Below are positions 15,916-24,764 of a stretch of DNA of 48,582 nucleotides, one piece after another. The DNA is from Actinomycetota bacterium (GTDB lineage Bacteria; Actinomycetota; Actinomycetes; Nanopelagicales; Nanopelagicaceae). The position numbers were made by a program, and so were the translations under genes. Under the pieces are notes generated by a model. The model had not been told where the DNA came from. It worked only from the letters and a program-made list of their open reading frames with translations, and searched no databases. The DNA is taken from NCBI GenBank assembly GCA_009726125.1, contig WLIT01000008.1:1-48582 (forward strand), given 5' to 3'. Numbering within the stretch: the first letter of the stretch is position 1; every line of letters starts with the position of its first letter.

Positions 15916-16671
15916 ATGGACTTTAAGGGTAGAAATGTTCTTATAACCGGCGGCGGCAATGGAATTGGTGCTGCGACAGCCAAGAAGTTTGCTGGATATG
16001 GCGCAAATGTAATCGTTACTGATCTAGATGGCGCAGCTGCAGACTCTGTTGCAAAAGAGATTGTAAGTAGCGGCGGAATAGCACTTGGGCTAAAGCTAGA
16101 TATCACCAAGATCAAAGATTGGAACGATGCGGCCACCAAGATTCATGCGGCCTATGGAAAAGTAAATGTGGTTTTTAATAACGCCTATTTAAAGATACTT
16201 AAACCAGCGCATTTAACGAGCGTCGAAGAGTGGGACAAGCAAATAGATGTGAATTTCGGTGGCATCCATAAGTCAGTAATTACTTTTATCCAAGATTTAC
16301 AGGACACAAATGGCTCGATGGTTAACACCTCATCAGTACATGCCCACTTTGGATTCCTGGGAGCTGGAGTGTATGCAGCCACTAAAGGCGGAATAGTTTC
16401 ACTTAGTAACCAACTTGCAGTTGAGTATGGACCAAAGGTTCGGGTAAACGCAGTTCTTCCTGGTCCAATCATGACCCGAGCGTGGGATACAGCAACTGAT
16501 GAAAATTTTGATGAAGCAATTCGGGGAAATGCAATGCACCGCATGGGACTTCCGGAAGAGGTTGCTGAAGCAGTCTGCTTCTTGGCTTCGGACAAAGCTT
16601 CATATATTTCTGGGGCTTCGCTCTTGGTAGATGGTGGATTTAGCGCGCAGAAAGATTTATCAAAGAGTTAA
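15916..16671 (+). CDS. SDR-family oxidoreductase
   Basis: 251 aa. TGGGNGIG cofactor motif at about residues 11-18, NNAY instead of the usual NNAG, catalytic Ser in NTSSVH, and Tyr/Lys in YAATK. ASLLVDGGF closes the fold as usual. It follows the epimerase-like gene by 6 nt and precedes a PLP enzyme by 8 nt, so it is part of the 13920-17774 operon. A sugar or sugar-acid dehydrogenase role is likely from context. Confidence 0.8.
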   Translation: MDFKGRNVLITGGGNGIGAATAKKFAGYGANVIVTDLDGAAADSVAKEIVSSGGIALGLKLDITKIKDWNDAATKIHAAYGKVNVVFNNAYLKILKPAHLTSVEEWDKQIDVNFGGIHKSVITFIQDLQDTNGSMVNTSSVHAHFGFLGAGVYAATKGGIVSLSNQLAVEYGPKVRVNAVLPGPIMTRAWDTATDENFDEAIRGNAMHRMGLPEEVAEAVCFLASDKASYISGASLLVDGGFSAQKDLSKS

Positions 16672-16679
16672 TTTTCCAA

Positions 16680-17774
16680 GTGAAAGCGGGAGCAGTGAAG
16701 ATTACGCATAAGTCACTTGGTGTTAAGCGAATCATTAATGCCTCGACGACTTATACCCGGATAGGTGGATCGTTAATGGATTCCACCGTGGTTGATGCGA
16801 TGGCGCGTGGTGCTAAATCATTTACAGATATGTACCAATTATTGGCTGCAAGTGGCAAGCGGATTGCGGACTTAACTGGAAATGAAAGCGCATATATAAC
16901 ACCTGGGTGTGCTTCAGCGATAGTGTTAACAGCGCTGGCTCTCGGCGAACTTGATGAAAGCAAAGAGCGCACAGAAGTACTTATCGATGTGAGCCACAGA
17001 ATTCCTTATGACAAGGCAGTTACTTTTGCAGGAAAGAAATTAGTTGAATTCGGTGGGCCAGGAAAGCGCAGCGAAGCTGATTTAGAGAGCGCGATTTCAG
17101 ATAAGACCTTGGCGATCTTCTGGATTGCTGGCACTTATGTTGGGGATGATGCTTTAAGAATTGAAACTACCGTGCGAATCGCAAAGAAACGCGGCATCCC
17201 AGTAATTGTTGATGCGGCGGCGCAATTACCGCCAGTTTCTAATCTCTCCTTCTTTACCGTTAAATCAGGCGCCGATCTGGTTTTATTTAGCGGCGGAAAA
17301 GCCTTATGCGGACCGCAATCGACAGGTCTCATGCTTGGGAGTGCACGAATAATCGAAGCCGCAGCAAAGTTGGCCGCACCTAACCAAGGAATTGCTCGGG
17401 CATTTAAAGTAGGAAAAGAAGAGATCTTTGGAATCACCCAAGCGATTGAGAATTATCTTGAGCGCGATCATGAAAAAGATTTAAAGATGTGGCAGAAGAG
17501 TTGCGAGAAGATTTCAGCAAAACTTTCTAATATTTCTGGGCTATCTGGTGAAATCCACCAATTCAATCAAGCGGGGCAACCAATTCCACGTGTTGAGATT
17601 AAGTTCGACGCCAAGTTGCCAAGTGAGACGGCAAATAGAGTTTATGAAAACCTTTTAGCGCAAGACCCAGCAATTGTTCTGGACTTAGATGGGCCGCTAT
17701 TTATTAGTCCTGACATGTTGAAGAAGGGCGAAATTAAATTAGTGATTGTGGCTTTAGAGAAAGCGCTGAGGTAA
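16680..17774 (+). CDS. SelA-fold PLP-dependent enzyme (DgaE-like lyase or aldolase)
   Basis: 364 aa. The fold is that of the SelA / D-glucosaminate-6-phosphate ammonia lyase group: VDAA with D178 for the pyridine nitrogen and K207 in FSGGKALCG as the Schiff-base lysine, followed by GPQSTGLMLG. Non-selenium members of this group act as lyases or dehydratases on amino sugar acids and related compounds. No selenium genes accompany it, so selenocysteine synthesis is unlikely. GTG is the chosen start. It is last in the enolase/epimerase/SDR operon and might carry out the terminal cleavage or elimination of that pathway (inference). Confidence 0.7.
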   Translation: MKAGAVKITHKSLGVKRIINASTTYTRIGGSLMDSTVVDAMARGAKSFTDMYQLLAASGKRIADLTGNESAYITPGCASAIVLTALALGELDESKERTEVLIDVSHRIPYDKAVTFAGKKLVEFGGPGKRSEADLESAISDKTLAIFWIAGTYVGDDALRIETTVRIAKKRGIPVIVDAAAQLPPVSNLSFFTVKSGADLVLFSGGKALCGPQSTGLMLGSARIIEAAAKLAAPNQGIARAFKVGKEEIFGITQAIENYLERDHEKDLKMWQKSCEKISAKLSNISGLSGEIHQFNQAGQPIPRVEIKFDAKLPSETANRVYENLLAQDPAIVLDLDGPLFISPDMLKKGEIKLVIVALEKALR

Positions 17775-17775
17775 G

Positions 17776-18507
17776 TTACTGCTCTTCGTAAGGTATTTTT
17801 GAAACTAAACCACCAGCATCAACAGTTAAAATCTGGCCGGTCATCCCCGTCAATTTAACGCTCAAAGCCAAAAACGTTTCAGCTATCTCTTCGGGTGTGC
17901 AGAGCCGATTCAATGGATTCTGCTTTGCTAAATTTGGATACCACTCAGGACGGTGCGCCCATTCTCTTTGATTTCTTGGAGTAGGAACATCTCCAGGTGC
18001 GACTGCATTAATTCGAATTCCGTGAAAACCTAACTCGCCAGTCAGAGAATGCACTAAACCTATGATTCCGGCCTTTGCCGCTGCATATCCTGGTAATCCA
18101 TAAGAAACAAATGCATCAGTTGAAGTAGTTAACGTTATTGACTTGTCTCCCTTGGCTTTAAGCATGTTTGGAAGAGCCGCCTGAATAGTAGAAAAGGCAG
18201 TTATCAAATTATTTTCAATTGACTGTCTAAATGCCTGAATCGGTAGATCAGTAACCGGCAGATTCGACTTCTCTTCAGGAAGGGCGCCTCCGGCAATAAC
18301 AACTAAATGATTAATTGGTTCAAGGCGCTTACACATATCCTTTAGTTCAACTTCATTAGCCAAATCCAAAACTAAAGCTTCATATCCCGCTTCTTGAACT
18401 CCCTGTTTTAAGTCAAGACCAACAACTTTATGTCCAGCGGTTAAGAATGCTCGGACGGTAGCGCTTCCGATTCCACCGGCAGAACCAGTAATTAAAACCG
18501 TTGTCAC
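17776..18507 (-). CDS. SDR-family oxidoreductase
   Basis: 243 aa from GTG at 18507, whose GTGA overlaps the upstream stop; a TTG at 18522 is the alternative. The chosen start puts VLITG right at the N-terminus, as usual. Motifs are TGSAGGIG, an unusual IAGGA for NNAG, TSTDAF around the catalytic Ser, and YAAAK. It is the last gene of the long minus-strand operon that begins with the esterase at 26656. It probably acts on a keto or hydroxy intermediate of the imported carbohydrate. Confidence 0.78.
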   Translation of the reverse strand: MTTVLITGSAGGIGSATVRAFLTAGHKVVGLDLKQGVQEAGYEALVLDLANEVELKDMCKRLEPINHLVVIAGGALPEEKSNLPVTDLPIQAFRQSIENNLITAFSTIQAALPNMLKAKGDKSITLTTSTDAFVSYGLPGYAAAKAGIIGLVHSLTGELGFHGIRINAVAPGDVPTPRNQREWAHRPEWYPNLAKQNPLNRLCTPEEIAETFLALSVKLTGMTGQILTVDAGGLVSKIPYEEQ

Positions 18508-19400
18508 AGAAAACTTTTCCAAGATTTCAAGATTGAAGCGATCTCAGACTTGTGATTCTCAGAAAGTGTAGAGATTGGTGGTCTTACAGTTGGGTTCGAA
18601 ATTAGATTTATCTGAGCCATTGCTTCTTTTACAACTGATACGTTGAGAGAGCTTGAACCCACAGCACGTAAGTCTTCAAATGGCTTGATTAGTTTCCATA
18701 GCTCCATCGTTCTGGCGGAATCACCTTTTTCAATAGATGAAAGAAGTTCAAGTGACAAAGTTGGCGCCACATTCGCTAATCCAGAAGTAAATCCAGTTCC
18801 TCCTACAGAAGCATAGAACGGCGCCCATATTTCAGCTAAACCACAAATAGGAACAACAGCGGAGCCGTAATTTTCTACGAAATTTGCAAAGCCCATTAAA
18901 TCCGTAATCGCATACTTTACGGCGATCATATTCTCTATTTTTACAACAGAGTCCAATACGTGACGTGAAAGTTCTTTACCGCGCAAATACAACTCGACAG
19001 CGCCCTCAGTCTCACTAGCAATGGCTCGGTAATATTCGATCAAACCGTCATCAGAAATATATGGATGATTTGGAAAATGAATCATTACGCCCTGAGCACC
19101 AGATGAAATGGCGTGCCTTGCTTGTGCTTTCGCGCTATTTACATCTCCACCAACACCCACAATTGTTATTGCGCCCTTAGCTGCATCAATTGTTGACTTG
19201 GTGACTTCCTCAATTTCTCGTGGGGTAAGACTCAAAAACTCGCTTGTGTTTCCGCATGCAACCACAACTTTAATTCCTGCCTTGAGCATTCGTGCGATGC
19301 TATTTTGTAGTGCAGCTTCATCCACATTCCCTTTGGAATCAAAAGGCGTGACAGGAATCGCGCTTATTCCTCTTAACTCGGTAGAAATTTTAGAAAGCAT
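18504..19400 (-). CDS. DHDPS/NAL-family class I lyase (keto-deoxy sugar acid aldolase or dehydratase)
   Basis: 298 aa from the ATG at 19400, which has a strong AAGGAG site; a longer reading frame would intrude into the upstream permease. Family residues are Y138 and Schiff-base K162 (IAVKYA), with the substrate loop CGNTSEF. The Asn after the catalytic Tyr is replaced (YLRG), so it is not a lysine-pathway DapA. Relatives are 5-dehydro-4-deoxyglucarate dehydratase and 2-keto-3-deoxy-aldonate aldolases. In an operon with an enolase-family dehydratase, acting on its 2-keto-3-deoxy product is the obvious role. Confidence 0.78.
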   Translation of the reverse strand: MLSKISTELRGISAIPVTPFDSKGNVDEAALQNSIARMLKAGIKVVVACGNTSEFLSLTPREIEEVTKSTIDAAKGAITIVGVGGDVNSAKAQARHAISSGAQGVMIHFPNHPYISDDGLIEYYRAIASETEGAVELYLRGKELSRHVLDSVVKIENMIAVKYAITDLMGFANFVENYGSAVVPICGLAEIWAPFYASVGGTGFTSGLANVAPTLSLELLSSIEKGDSARTMELWKLIKPFEDLRAVGSSSLNVSVVKEAMAQINLISNPTVRPPISTLSENHKSEIASILKSWKSFL

Positions 19401-19410
19401 GCTCTTCTCC

Positions 19411-20235
19411 TTATTTCCCGATGCCCGAAAGCATACCTTTAATGAAAAATCTCTGACCAAATATGTACATTAGTAATGGCGGAATAATTGATATCAGGGC
19501 TCCAGCCATAACTAGAGGGATGTTGGTCGAGAAACGACCTTGAAACAAGACTAGACCCGACATTAAAGTTCTTGAATTTTGCTGTTGTAAGAAAACCATG
19601 GCAATAAGAAGTTCATTCCAAGCATAAATGGCATTAACTAAAATTAAAGTAAAAATCGCTGCGGATGACAACGGGACCACAATTCGCCATAGGGTTGATA
19701 TGGCAGAGAGACCATCGATTTTTGCGGCTTCTATTAACTCTCTTGGAACTGATTTCATAAAATTTGAAAGTAGAAAGATCGAAAAGGGTAGAAATAATCC
19801 TGTGTAGAAGAATATGACCGAAGGCAAGGTATTCATCAAATGTAGATCCACCATCAGCGAAAACATAGGAATAACAAGAGTAACGGGCGGTATCACCATG
19901 AGAGCAATATTGGAATTTAGCATCGCTCTCGTTGATTTCCAGCCACCAAACACAATGGAATAACTGGCAAACAAAGCTATCACGGTACAAAATCCAACCG
20001 AAAAAATACAAACAAGGAGGCTGTTAAAAGCCCAGTGCAAGACTGGAAATGAGTTAAATACCTCTTTGATATTTTCAAGACGAAGACCCTGCGGTAGGTT
20101 CAGCGGCCGAAGCATATATTCTTGATTTGTTTTCATTGCTGTCTGCAAAATAAACCAGACTGGATAAATAGAGGATATAGATATGACAACTAGGAACCCT
20201 TGTTGAAGTAAACCCAGCTCCCTTAGTCGTTTCAT
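19411..20235 (-). CDS. Sugar ABC transporter permease, MalG type
   Basis: 274 aa, six membrane helices, EAA loop PRELIEAAKIDGLSAISTLWRIVVP and C-terminal GQRFFIKGMLSG. The start overlaps the partner permease stop by 4 bp. CUT1 carbohydrate importer subunit. As with the other transporters in the window there is no ATPase gene in the operon. Confidence 0.9.
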   Translation of the reverse strand: MKRLRELGLLQQGFLVVISISSIYPVWFILQTAMKTNQEYMLRPLNLPQGLRLENIKEVFNSFPVLHWAFNSLLVCIFSVGFCTVIALFASYSIVFGGWKSTRAMLNSNIALMVIPPVTLVIPMFSLMVDLHLMNTLPSVIFFYTGLFLPFSIFLLSNFMKSVPRELIEAAKIDGLSAISTLWRIVVPLSSAAIFTLILVNAIYAWNELLIAMVFLQQQNSRTLMSGLVLFQGRFSTNIPLVMAGALISIIPPLLMYIFGQRFFIKGMLSGIGK

Positions 20236-21152
20236 AATTCTTCCTGATTACGGCGAATACGAGAATATAAGTAAATAAAGATTCCACTTAAACCAAGAAG
20301 ATATACGGCTGCCGCTGATGCATACCCGACAGACCCCAATGAGAACCCATATTGCCAAATAAATAGATCCATAACCATTGATGAATTTCCAGGGCCACCG
20401 CGAGTAAGAGTGAATACGTATGGGAAAACCCATGCCAATGCATTTATGATCTGCAGTACGAATAAGAATTGGATTGTATTTTTAAGTTGAGGGATTATTA
20501 CGTACCTTTGTTTCTGCCACTTTGAGGCACCATCAACTATTGCTGCTTCATTTACTTCCTGAGGGAGTGATAAGAGCGCTGCAGTCAAAGCAATAACTGA
20601 GAATCCAAGTTGACTCCAAATAAGCAATCCCCCGACCGAATAAATGGAGAGGGCGCCATTTCCAAGCCAATCAAGAGCTAATTTGGATAAATGTAGGCGA
20701 TTCAAAACGGTATTAAGAATTCCGCTTTGCTGAAGCAAATAAGAAAAACTTAAGCCGACTACTGTGCCAGGAATAATATAAGGAATAAATACGATGATGC
20801 GGTAGGTTCGCCAGCCTTTAACGCCCTCGTAGAGAATGAGCGAGATTGTAAGTGCTAAAGCAACGGATACCGGAGCCGTGATAAGTAGTTTTAAGTTGTT
20901 CTTAATCGCAATCAAGAAAACTGAGTCATGCAGAAGATTGTAATAATTTGCAAAACCTACCGGCGCTAGATCTCCAACCCTGCCGGCATAAAAACTGAAT
21001 TTAACAACTGAAATCAATGGGAATACGAAGACTACTCCAAGCATGAAAATCGCTGGAAGTAAGAATACGGCGGGCCAGATTTCACGGTATCGGCCGTTAC
21101 GTAAGCGGTTTTTACCTCTTACTGTAACGGCCGATCCTTGAGACTCAATCAT
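20232..21152 (-). CDS. Sugar ABC transporter permease, MalF type
   Basis: 306 aa with a basic N-terminus (RGKNRLRNGRYR) before six membrane helices, and the EAA loop PQEVNEAAIVDGASKWQKQRYVIIP. It follows the binding-protein gene by 18 nt, with no intervening hairpin, unlike the transporter at 4-6.5 kb. It should pair with the 19411 permease. Confidence 0.9.
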   Translation of the reverse strand: MIESQGSAVTVRGKNRLRNGRYREIWPAVFLLPAIFMLGVVFVFPLISVVKFSFYAGRVGDLAPVGFANYYNLLHDSVFLIAIKNNLKLLITAPVSVALALTISLILYEGVKGWRTYRIIVFIPYIIPGTVVGLSFSYLLQQSGILNTVLNRLHLSKLALDWLGNGALSIYSVGGLLIWSQLGFSVIALTAALLSLPQEVNEAAIVDGASKWQKQRYVIIPQLKNTIQFLFVLQIINALAWVFPYVFTLTRGGPGNSSMVMDLFIWQYGFSLGSVGYASAAAVYLLGLSGIFIYLYSRIRRNQEEL

Positions 21153-21170
21153 TGATTCAGTCTATAAGCC

Positions 21171-22544
21171 TTACTTACCTGACGCCCAAAGTTTGTAAGA
21201 CTTGAAGTCTGCAGGCTGTTGCGTTTGCCATTGCTTAATTGAGTTTTGAATGTCTGCTGCAGCTTTAGCCGGAGTACTAGTTCCAGTTACAACTGCCGCA
21301 CCAAATGGACGGAGTCCATTTGAATCTACCTGAGGTGGTGCGTAGTTCTCAGCCCATAGTTGTCCGGGTTGTGAATTCAACGCAAATAGCTTCTTCATCA
21401 ATGGATTCTTGATGTTAGCCGCAGAGAATCTCTTATCTGCTGGAAATGCACCAGTAGCCTCATACCAACTTGCTAAATTCTCAGGTTGGTGAAGCCAAGA
21501 TAAGAATGTTGCTGCTGCTTGCTTATTCTTAGACCAAGAGGTGATGAAAGCAGATATCGATTGTGTCGCAGTGTGGAAATTTGCAAGTTTTCCAGTTCCT
21601 AATTTTGGAGTCATTTGAACACCAATTTGTTTTTCTAGTCCAGCTTTAACCCAAGCAGCAACGTTTCCATCTGTTGTCCAGGTCATCGCTCCTTTACCTT
21701 GAGCGAAATTTTGCCATGCTTGATTGATATCGATTGAGGCAATATCTTTGTTGAAATAGCCCTTCTTCGAAAGCGTATCAAGTTGGGTCAGGTAGCTTGA
21801 ATACTTAGGATCAGTAAACTTAGCTTTGCCGGTATAAACATCTTTGAGTTCTTGAACAGAATCTAGATTTTGAGTACCGACTGTTGCTTGGAACCAAGCT
21901 CCGAATGCGCCATCTTTAAGGCCCATTTGAATTGGAGTAATACCAGCAGCCTTTAATTTTGCAGAGAATGCAAGGAATTCAGCCCAGGTAGTTGGTCCCT
22001 TATTTGGATCTAAGCCAGCTTTCTTAAACAGTGTCTTATTCCAAACAAATGGTTCACCGAGCAAATACAAAGGCATTGCCCAAACTTCTCCACCTGAAAC
22101 ATTTTCGCTGGTGTTTAACCAATTAGCCATTTCGGATGGCTTAACAAGTCCCTTAAGGGATGCAACTTGACCTCTCCAAACAGGAGTGAGAACTGGCAAA
22201 GTAGCCCATTGCATTGCAATGTCGGGTCCGGATTTTGATTGTGCTGTTGTTTCAAAAGCGCCCTGAAGGGTATCGCTACCTTGTGGCACTAACTCAATAG
22301 AAATATTCTTATGGAGAGCTTCGTACCGCTTAATTGCGGCCTGCATCCAGGCTGTCGATCCTGGTACATCAGATTCAGCCCAGAACCAATAAACCAGCTT
22401 TCCTGAATATGGATCTGCTGCACTTTTAAAGGCCGAGCTTGCAAAGGTTTGTGTATTTGAAAATGCTAAGCCAGTTATCGAAACAATTGCTATTAAAAAC
22501 GAGAGTTTCCCGACCTTGCGTGATGTGCTAAATCTACTCAACAT
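21171..22544 (-). CDS. ABC transporter extracellular sugar-binding protein
   Basis: 457 aa. The Sec signal is visible (KVGKLSFLIAIVSITGLAFS followed by TQTFASSA), again without a lipobox Cys. The mature protein has the family-1 pattern (YWFWAESDVPGS, ALHKNISIELVPQG). AAGGAAA precedes the ATG. It lies between an enolase-family enzyme and its two permeases, so the ligand is probably the sugar acid, or its glycoside or ester, that the upstream hydrolases and dehydratase process. Confidence 0.9.
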   Translation of the reverse strand: MLSRFSTSRKVGKLSFLIAIVSITGLAFSNTQTFASSAFKSAADPYSGKLVYWFWAESDVPGSTAWMQAAIKRYEALHKNISIELVPQGSDTLQGAFETTAQSKSGPDIAMQWATLPVLTPVWRGQVASLKGLVKPSEMANWLNTSENVSGGEVWAMPLYLLGEPFVWNKTLFKKAGLDPNKGPTTWAEFLAFSAKLKAAGITPIQMGLKDGAFGAWFQATVGTQNLDSVQELKDVYTGKAKFTDPKYSSYLTQLDTLSKKGYFNKDIASIDINQAWQNFAQGKGAMTWTTDGNVAAWVKAGLEKQIGVQMTPKLGTGKLANFHTATQSISAFITSWSKNKQAAATFLSWLHQPENLASWYEATGAFPADKRFSAANIKNPLMKKLFALNSQPGQLWAENYAPPQVDSNGLRPFGAAVVTGTSTPAKAAADIQNSIKQWQTQQPADFKSYKLWASGK

Positions 22545-22582
22545 TCCGTTTCCTTTCGTTGGAGTAACACCATTTACTCACA

Positions 22583-23788
22583 TCAAACTCGAGGTCTGAG
22601 AATGTAATTTCGATCGTAGTGCGAATCGTTATCGCCTTTTTGAATCGAACTCCCTTTGCTTGTTGTGTATACGTGAGCATACTTATCCATTCTTTCCCTG
22701 TCTAGAGTGACACCGAGCCCAGGACCCTGTGGAACCTGCAGATATGGGCCCTCAAATTTCATTAATCCACCCTCAATAATGTCATCCTCGAGATTCCAGT
22801 AATAAGTCTGATTATCTAAAATGAAATTTGGATATGCCGCATGTAACTGAAGAACTGCTGCAGTAGCAACGCCTAATTCACCAAATGTGTGAGTTACAAC
22901 AGGCAAGCCCGCGACTTGTGCCAAGGTCGCAGCAGTGCGAGCACCATTTATTCCAGAGTCAAACCTTGGATCTAATTGAAGCGCGTCGGCTGCAGCATGT
23001 TTAATGACATTCAAACTTCCATCAACAGAGAGTGAAGCTTCGTGGGCAAGAATTGGAACTGAAACTGATTGGCGGACCGCGGCCATATCTTCCAAGTTAG
23101 AAGCAAGAACTGGTTGCTCAATATATTCAGGGCTAAATTCTTCCATTCGTTTAATTATTCTTTTCGCAGCCCCTGGCGACCAAGCTTGATTTGCATCAAC
23201 TCGAATTCTCGGTTCATCTCCAACAGCTTCGCGAATTAATTTCATTCGTCGCACATCTAGTGATGGTTCAAATCCCACTTTAAAATACAAGGTTCGAAAC
23301 CCTTTTGAAATCCATTCTTTAGCTTCTTCTGCCATTACTTCAGGTTCAGCAGGTGGGATGTCGGCATAAAATGGCGACTGAGTTCTCCACGCATTTCCCC
23401 AAATTTTGTGCAGAGGTTGGTTAAATATTTTTCCAACCAAATCCCACAAAGCCATATCTAAGCCAGATAAAGCCCAAGACATTCCCTGTGTTCCTAAATG
23501 TGCCATGAGAGTTTCGGCATAAATTTCGTAACGCAAAATATCGTGCTCGAGTGGATCACGGCCAACTATTAGTTTCTTTACCGCTTCTAACATCACTACG
23601 GTAACTTGAGGATCACCAGCAAATACAACAGGTGATTCTCCAATGCCAACTAAACCTTCATCAGTTTCGACTTCAACAATTACGCTAACTTGGTGAGAAA
23701 ATCCTTGTCCAATTCGACGCCAAGAAGATTTGTACTGTCTCTTTTGTGGGACCGCAACAATTGTGGTTTTTAAATTTGTTATCTTCAT
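22583..23788 (-). CDS. Enolase-superfamily sugar acid dehydratase/cycloisomerase with YxK motif
   Basis: 401 aa MR/MLE-type enzyme. The catalytic pair is Y168-F-K170, again with Tyr in place of the first Lys. Metal ligands are in VDANQAW, YIEQP and LAHEAS, and the His in VTHTFGELG. Its C-terminus (EGGLMK...GPGLGV, DKYA) is close to that of the 1463 enzyme, which however has KxK. It follows the MBL-fold gene by 1 nt and precedes the binding protein by 38 nt. Expected product: a 2-keto-3-deoxy acid for the DHDPS-family lyase downstream, or a ring-opened lactone. Confidence 0.8.
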   Translation of the reverse strand: MKITNLKTTIVAVPQKRQYKSSWRRIGQGFSHQVSVIVEVETDEGLVGIGESPVVFAGDPQVTVVMLEAVKKLIVGRDPLEHDILRYEIYAETLMAHLGTQGMSWALSGLDMALWDLVGKIFNQPLHKIWGNAWRTQSPFYADIPPAEPEVMAEEAKEWISKGFRTLYFKVGFEPSLDVRRMKLIREAVGDEPRIRVDANQAWSPGAAKRIIKRMEEFSPEYIEQPVLASNLEDMAAVRQSVSVPILAHEASLSVDGSLNVIKHAAADALQLDPRFDSGINGARTAATLAQVAGLPVVTHTFGELGVATAAVLQLHAAYPNFILDNQTYYWNLEDDIIEGGLMKFEGPYLQVPQGPGLGVTLDRERMDKYAHVYTTSKGSSIQKGDNDSHYDRNYILRPRV

Positions 23789-23789
23789 A

Positions 23790-24764
23790 TCATTTCCTCC
23801 GAAAGCTTCGTGGAAAACTCAACGAATCAACGGTGAGTGTTCCTTGGGATTCCATTACCATTAAAATTCCTTGAATACTTAAAGCAAAATCAGCTTCTCT
23901 ATTCTTTGGAAAGCTGTCATATGAAGCATGCACATTGGCGCAAATTTTCAATAAAGTGCTACTTTCATTTCCAATCGCCATTTCAGTACGGTAACTGAGG
24001 TCATCAATAGATTCAAGGGATTCTTCGAGAAAAGAATCTACTGAATTTCCCCGAAGAGGTTGTTCGTGAGAACACAAGAGAAGTTCAATCTTAAGTTTCT
24101 GCAACTTCTCAATCGAAGATCGATAAATTGTTGGACTTATAAATTGTGGCGGATATAGAAAAGATCCATCACGATTTCGAATTCCAAGCCCCATGACACC
24201 GTCTCCGGAAATAAAAATCTTTGAATCTGGGATCCAAACCCCAAGATGACCCGCGCTGTGCCCAGGAATATGCAGAATATTCACACCAAAAGGTGACTCT
24301 GCAAAAACAAGGTCGCTACTTAACTTTTTGCTAACTTCAAAATCTGAACCCATTCTTGAATTGATTCTTACGTGAGCTTGACTCGAAAGTTCAATCTCAT
24401 CTGAGAGCTTAAAAGGCTCATATCTCCTCTCAATAGTTGAAACCAAACTTCCTAGTGGAGGGCAATCTTCAATATGAGCAATCACCGTCAAATCTGGAAA
24501 AGCCTCCTTAAGCATTGCCGTTCCGCCAAAATGATCAGCGTCTGGGTGGGTAATTAATAAGGAGATTTCTGAGCCATGATCTGCAAGCTTTTTAAGAGTA
24601 GGAATTAAAGCGAATTCAGCGGAACTCGGTAACCCTGCATCTATTACTAGAATTTTCTTCCCTACTAAAAGAATATATTGTGAAATTATTCTTGTCTCAT
24701 CATCTTGCTCTAACCGAAATAGGTTCGGGACAATTTCATCAATTTTCCCAAGAAGAGTTGTCAT
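23790..24764 (-). CDS. Metallo-beta-lactamase-fold hydrolase
   Basis: 324 aa. The metal-binding motif is THPDADHFGG, an HxDxDH variant of HxHxDH, with further His in IPGHSAGHLG and ISGDG carrying the bridging Asp. This fold hydrolyses lactones, thioesters and phosphoesters. The start overlaps the esterase stop by 4 bp, so the two are co-translated. In this operon a sugar lactonase role is plausible. The C-terminal helical region (about 230-324) is not identified. Confidence 0.75.
   Translation of the reverse strand: MTTLLGKIDEIVPNLFRLEQDDETRIISQYILLVGKKILVIDAGLPSSAEFALIPTLKKLADHGSEISLLITHPDADHFGGTAMLKEAFPDLTVIAHIEDCPPLGSLVSTIERRYEPFKLSDEIELSSQAHVRINSRMGSDFEVSKKLSSDLVFAESPFGVNILHIPGHSAGHLGVWIPDSKIFISGDGVMGLGIRNRDGSFLYPPQFISPTIYRSSIEKLQKLKIELLLCSHEQPLRGNSVDSFLEESLESIDDLSYRTEMAIGNESSTLLKICANVHASYDSFPKNREADFALSIQGILMVMESQGTLTVDSLSFPRSFRRK

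Noticed and set aside
19401-19460. 20-residue N-terminal extension of the DHDPS-family gene
   Set aside because: It overlaps the upstream permease and the AAGGAG site points to the ATG at 19400.
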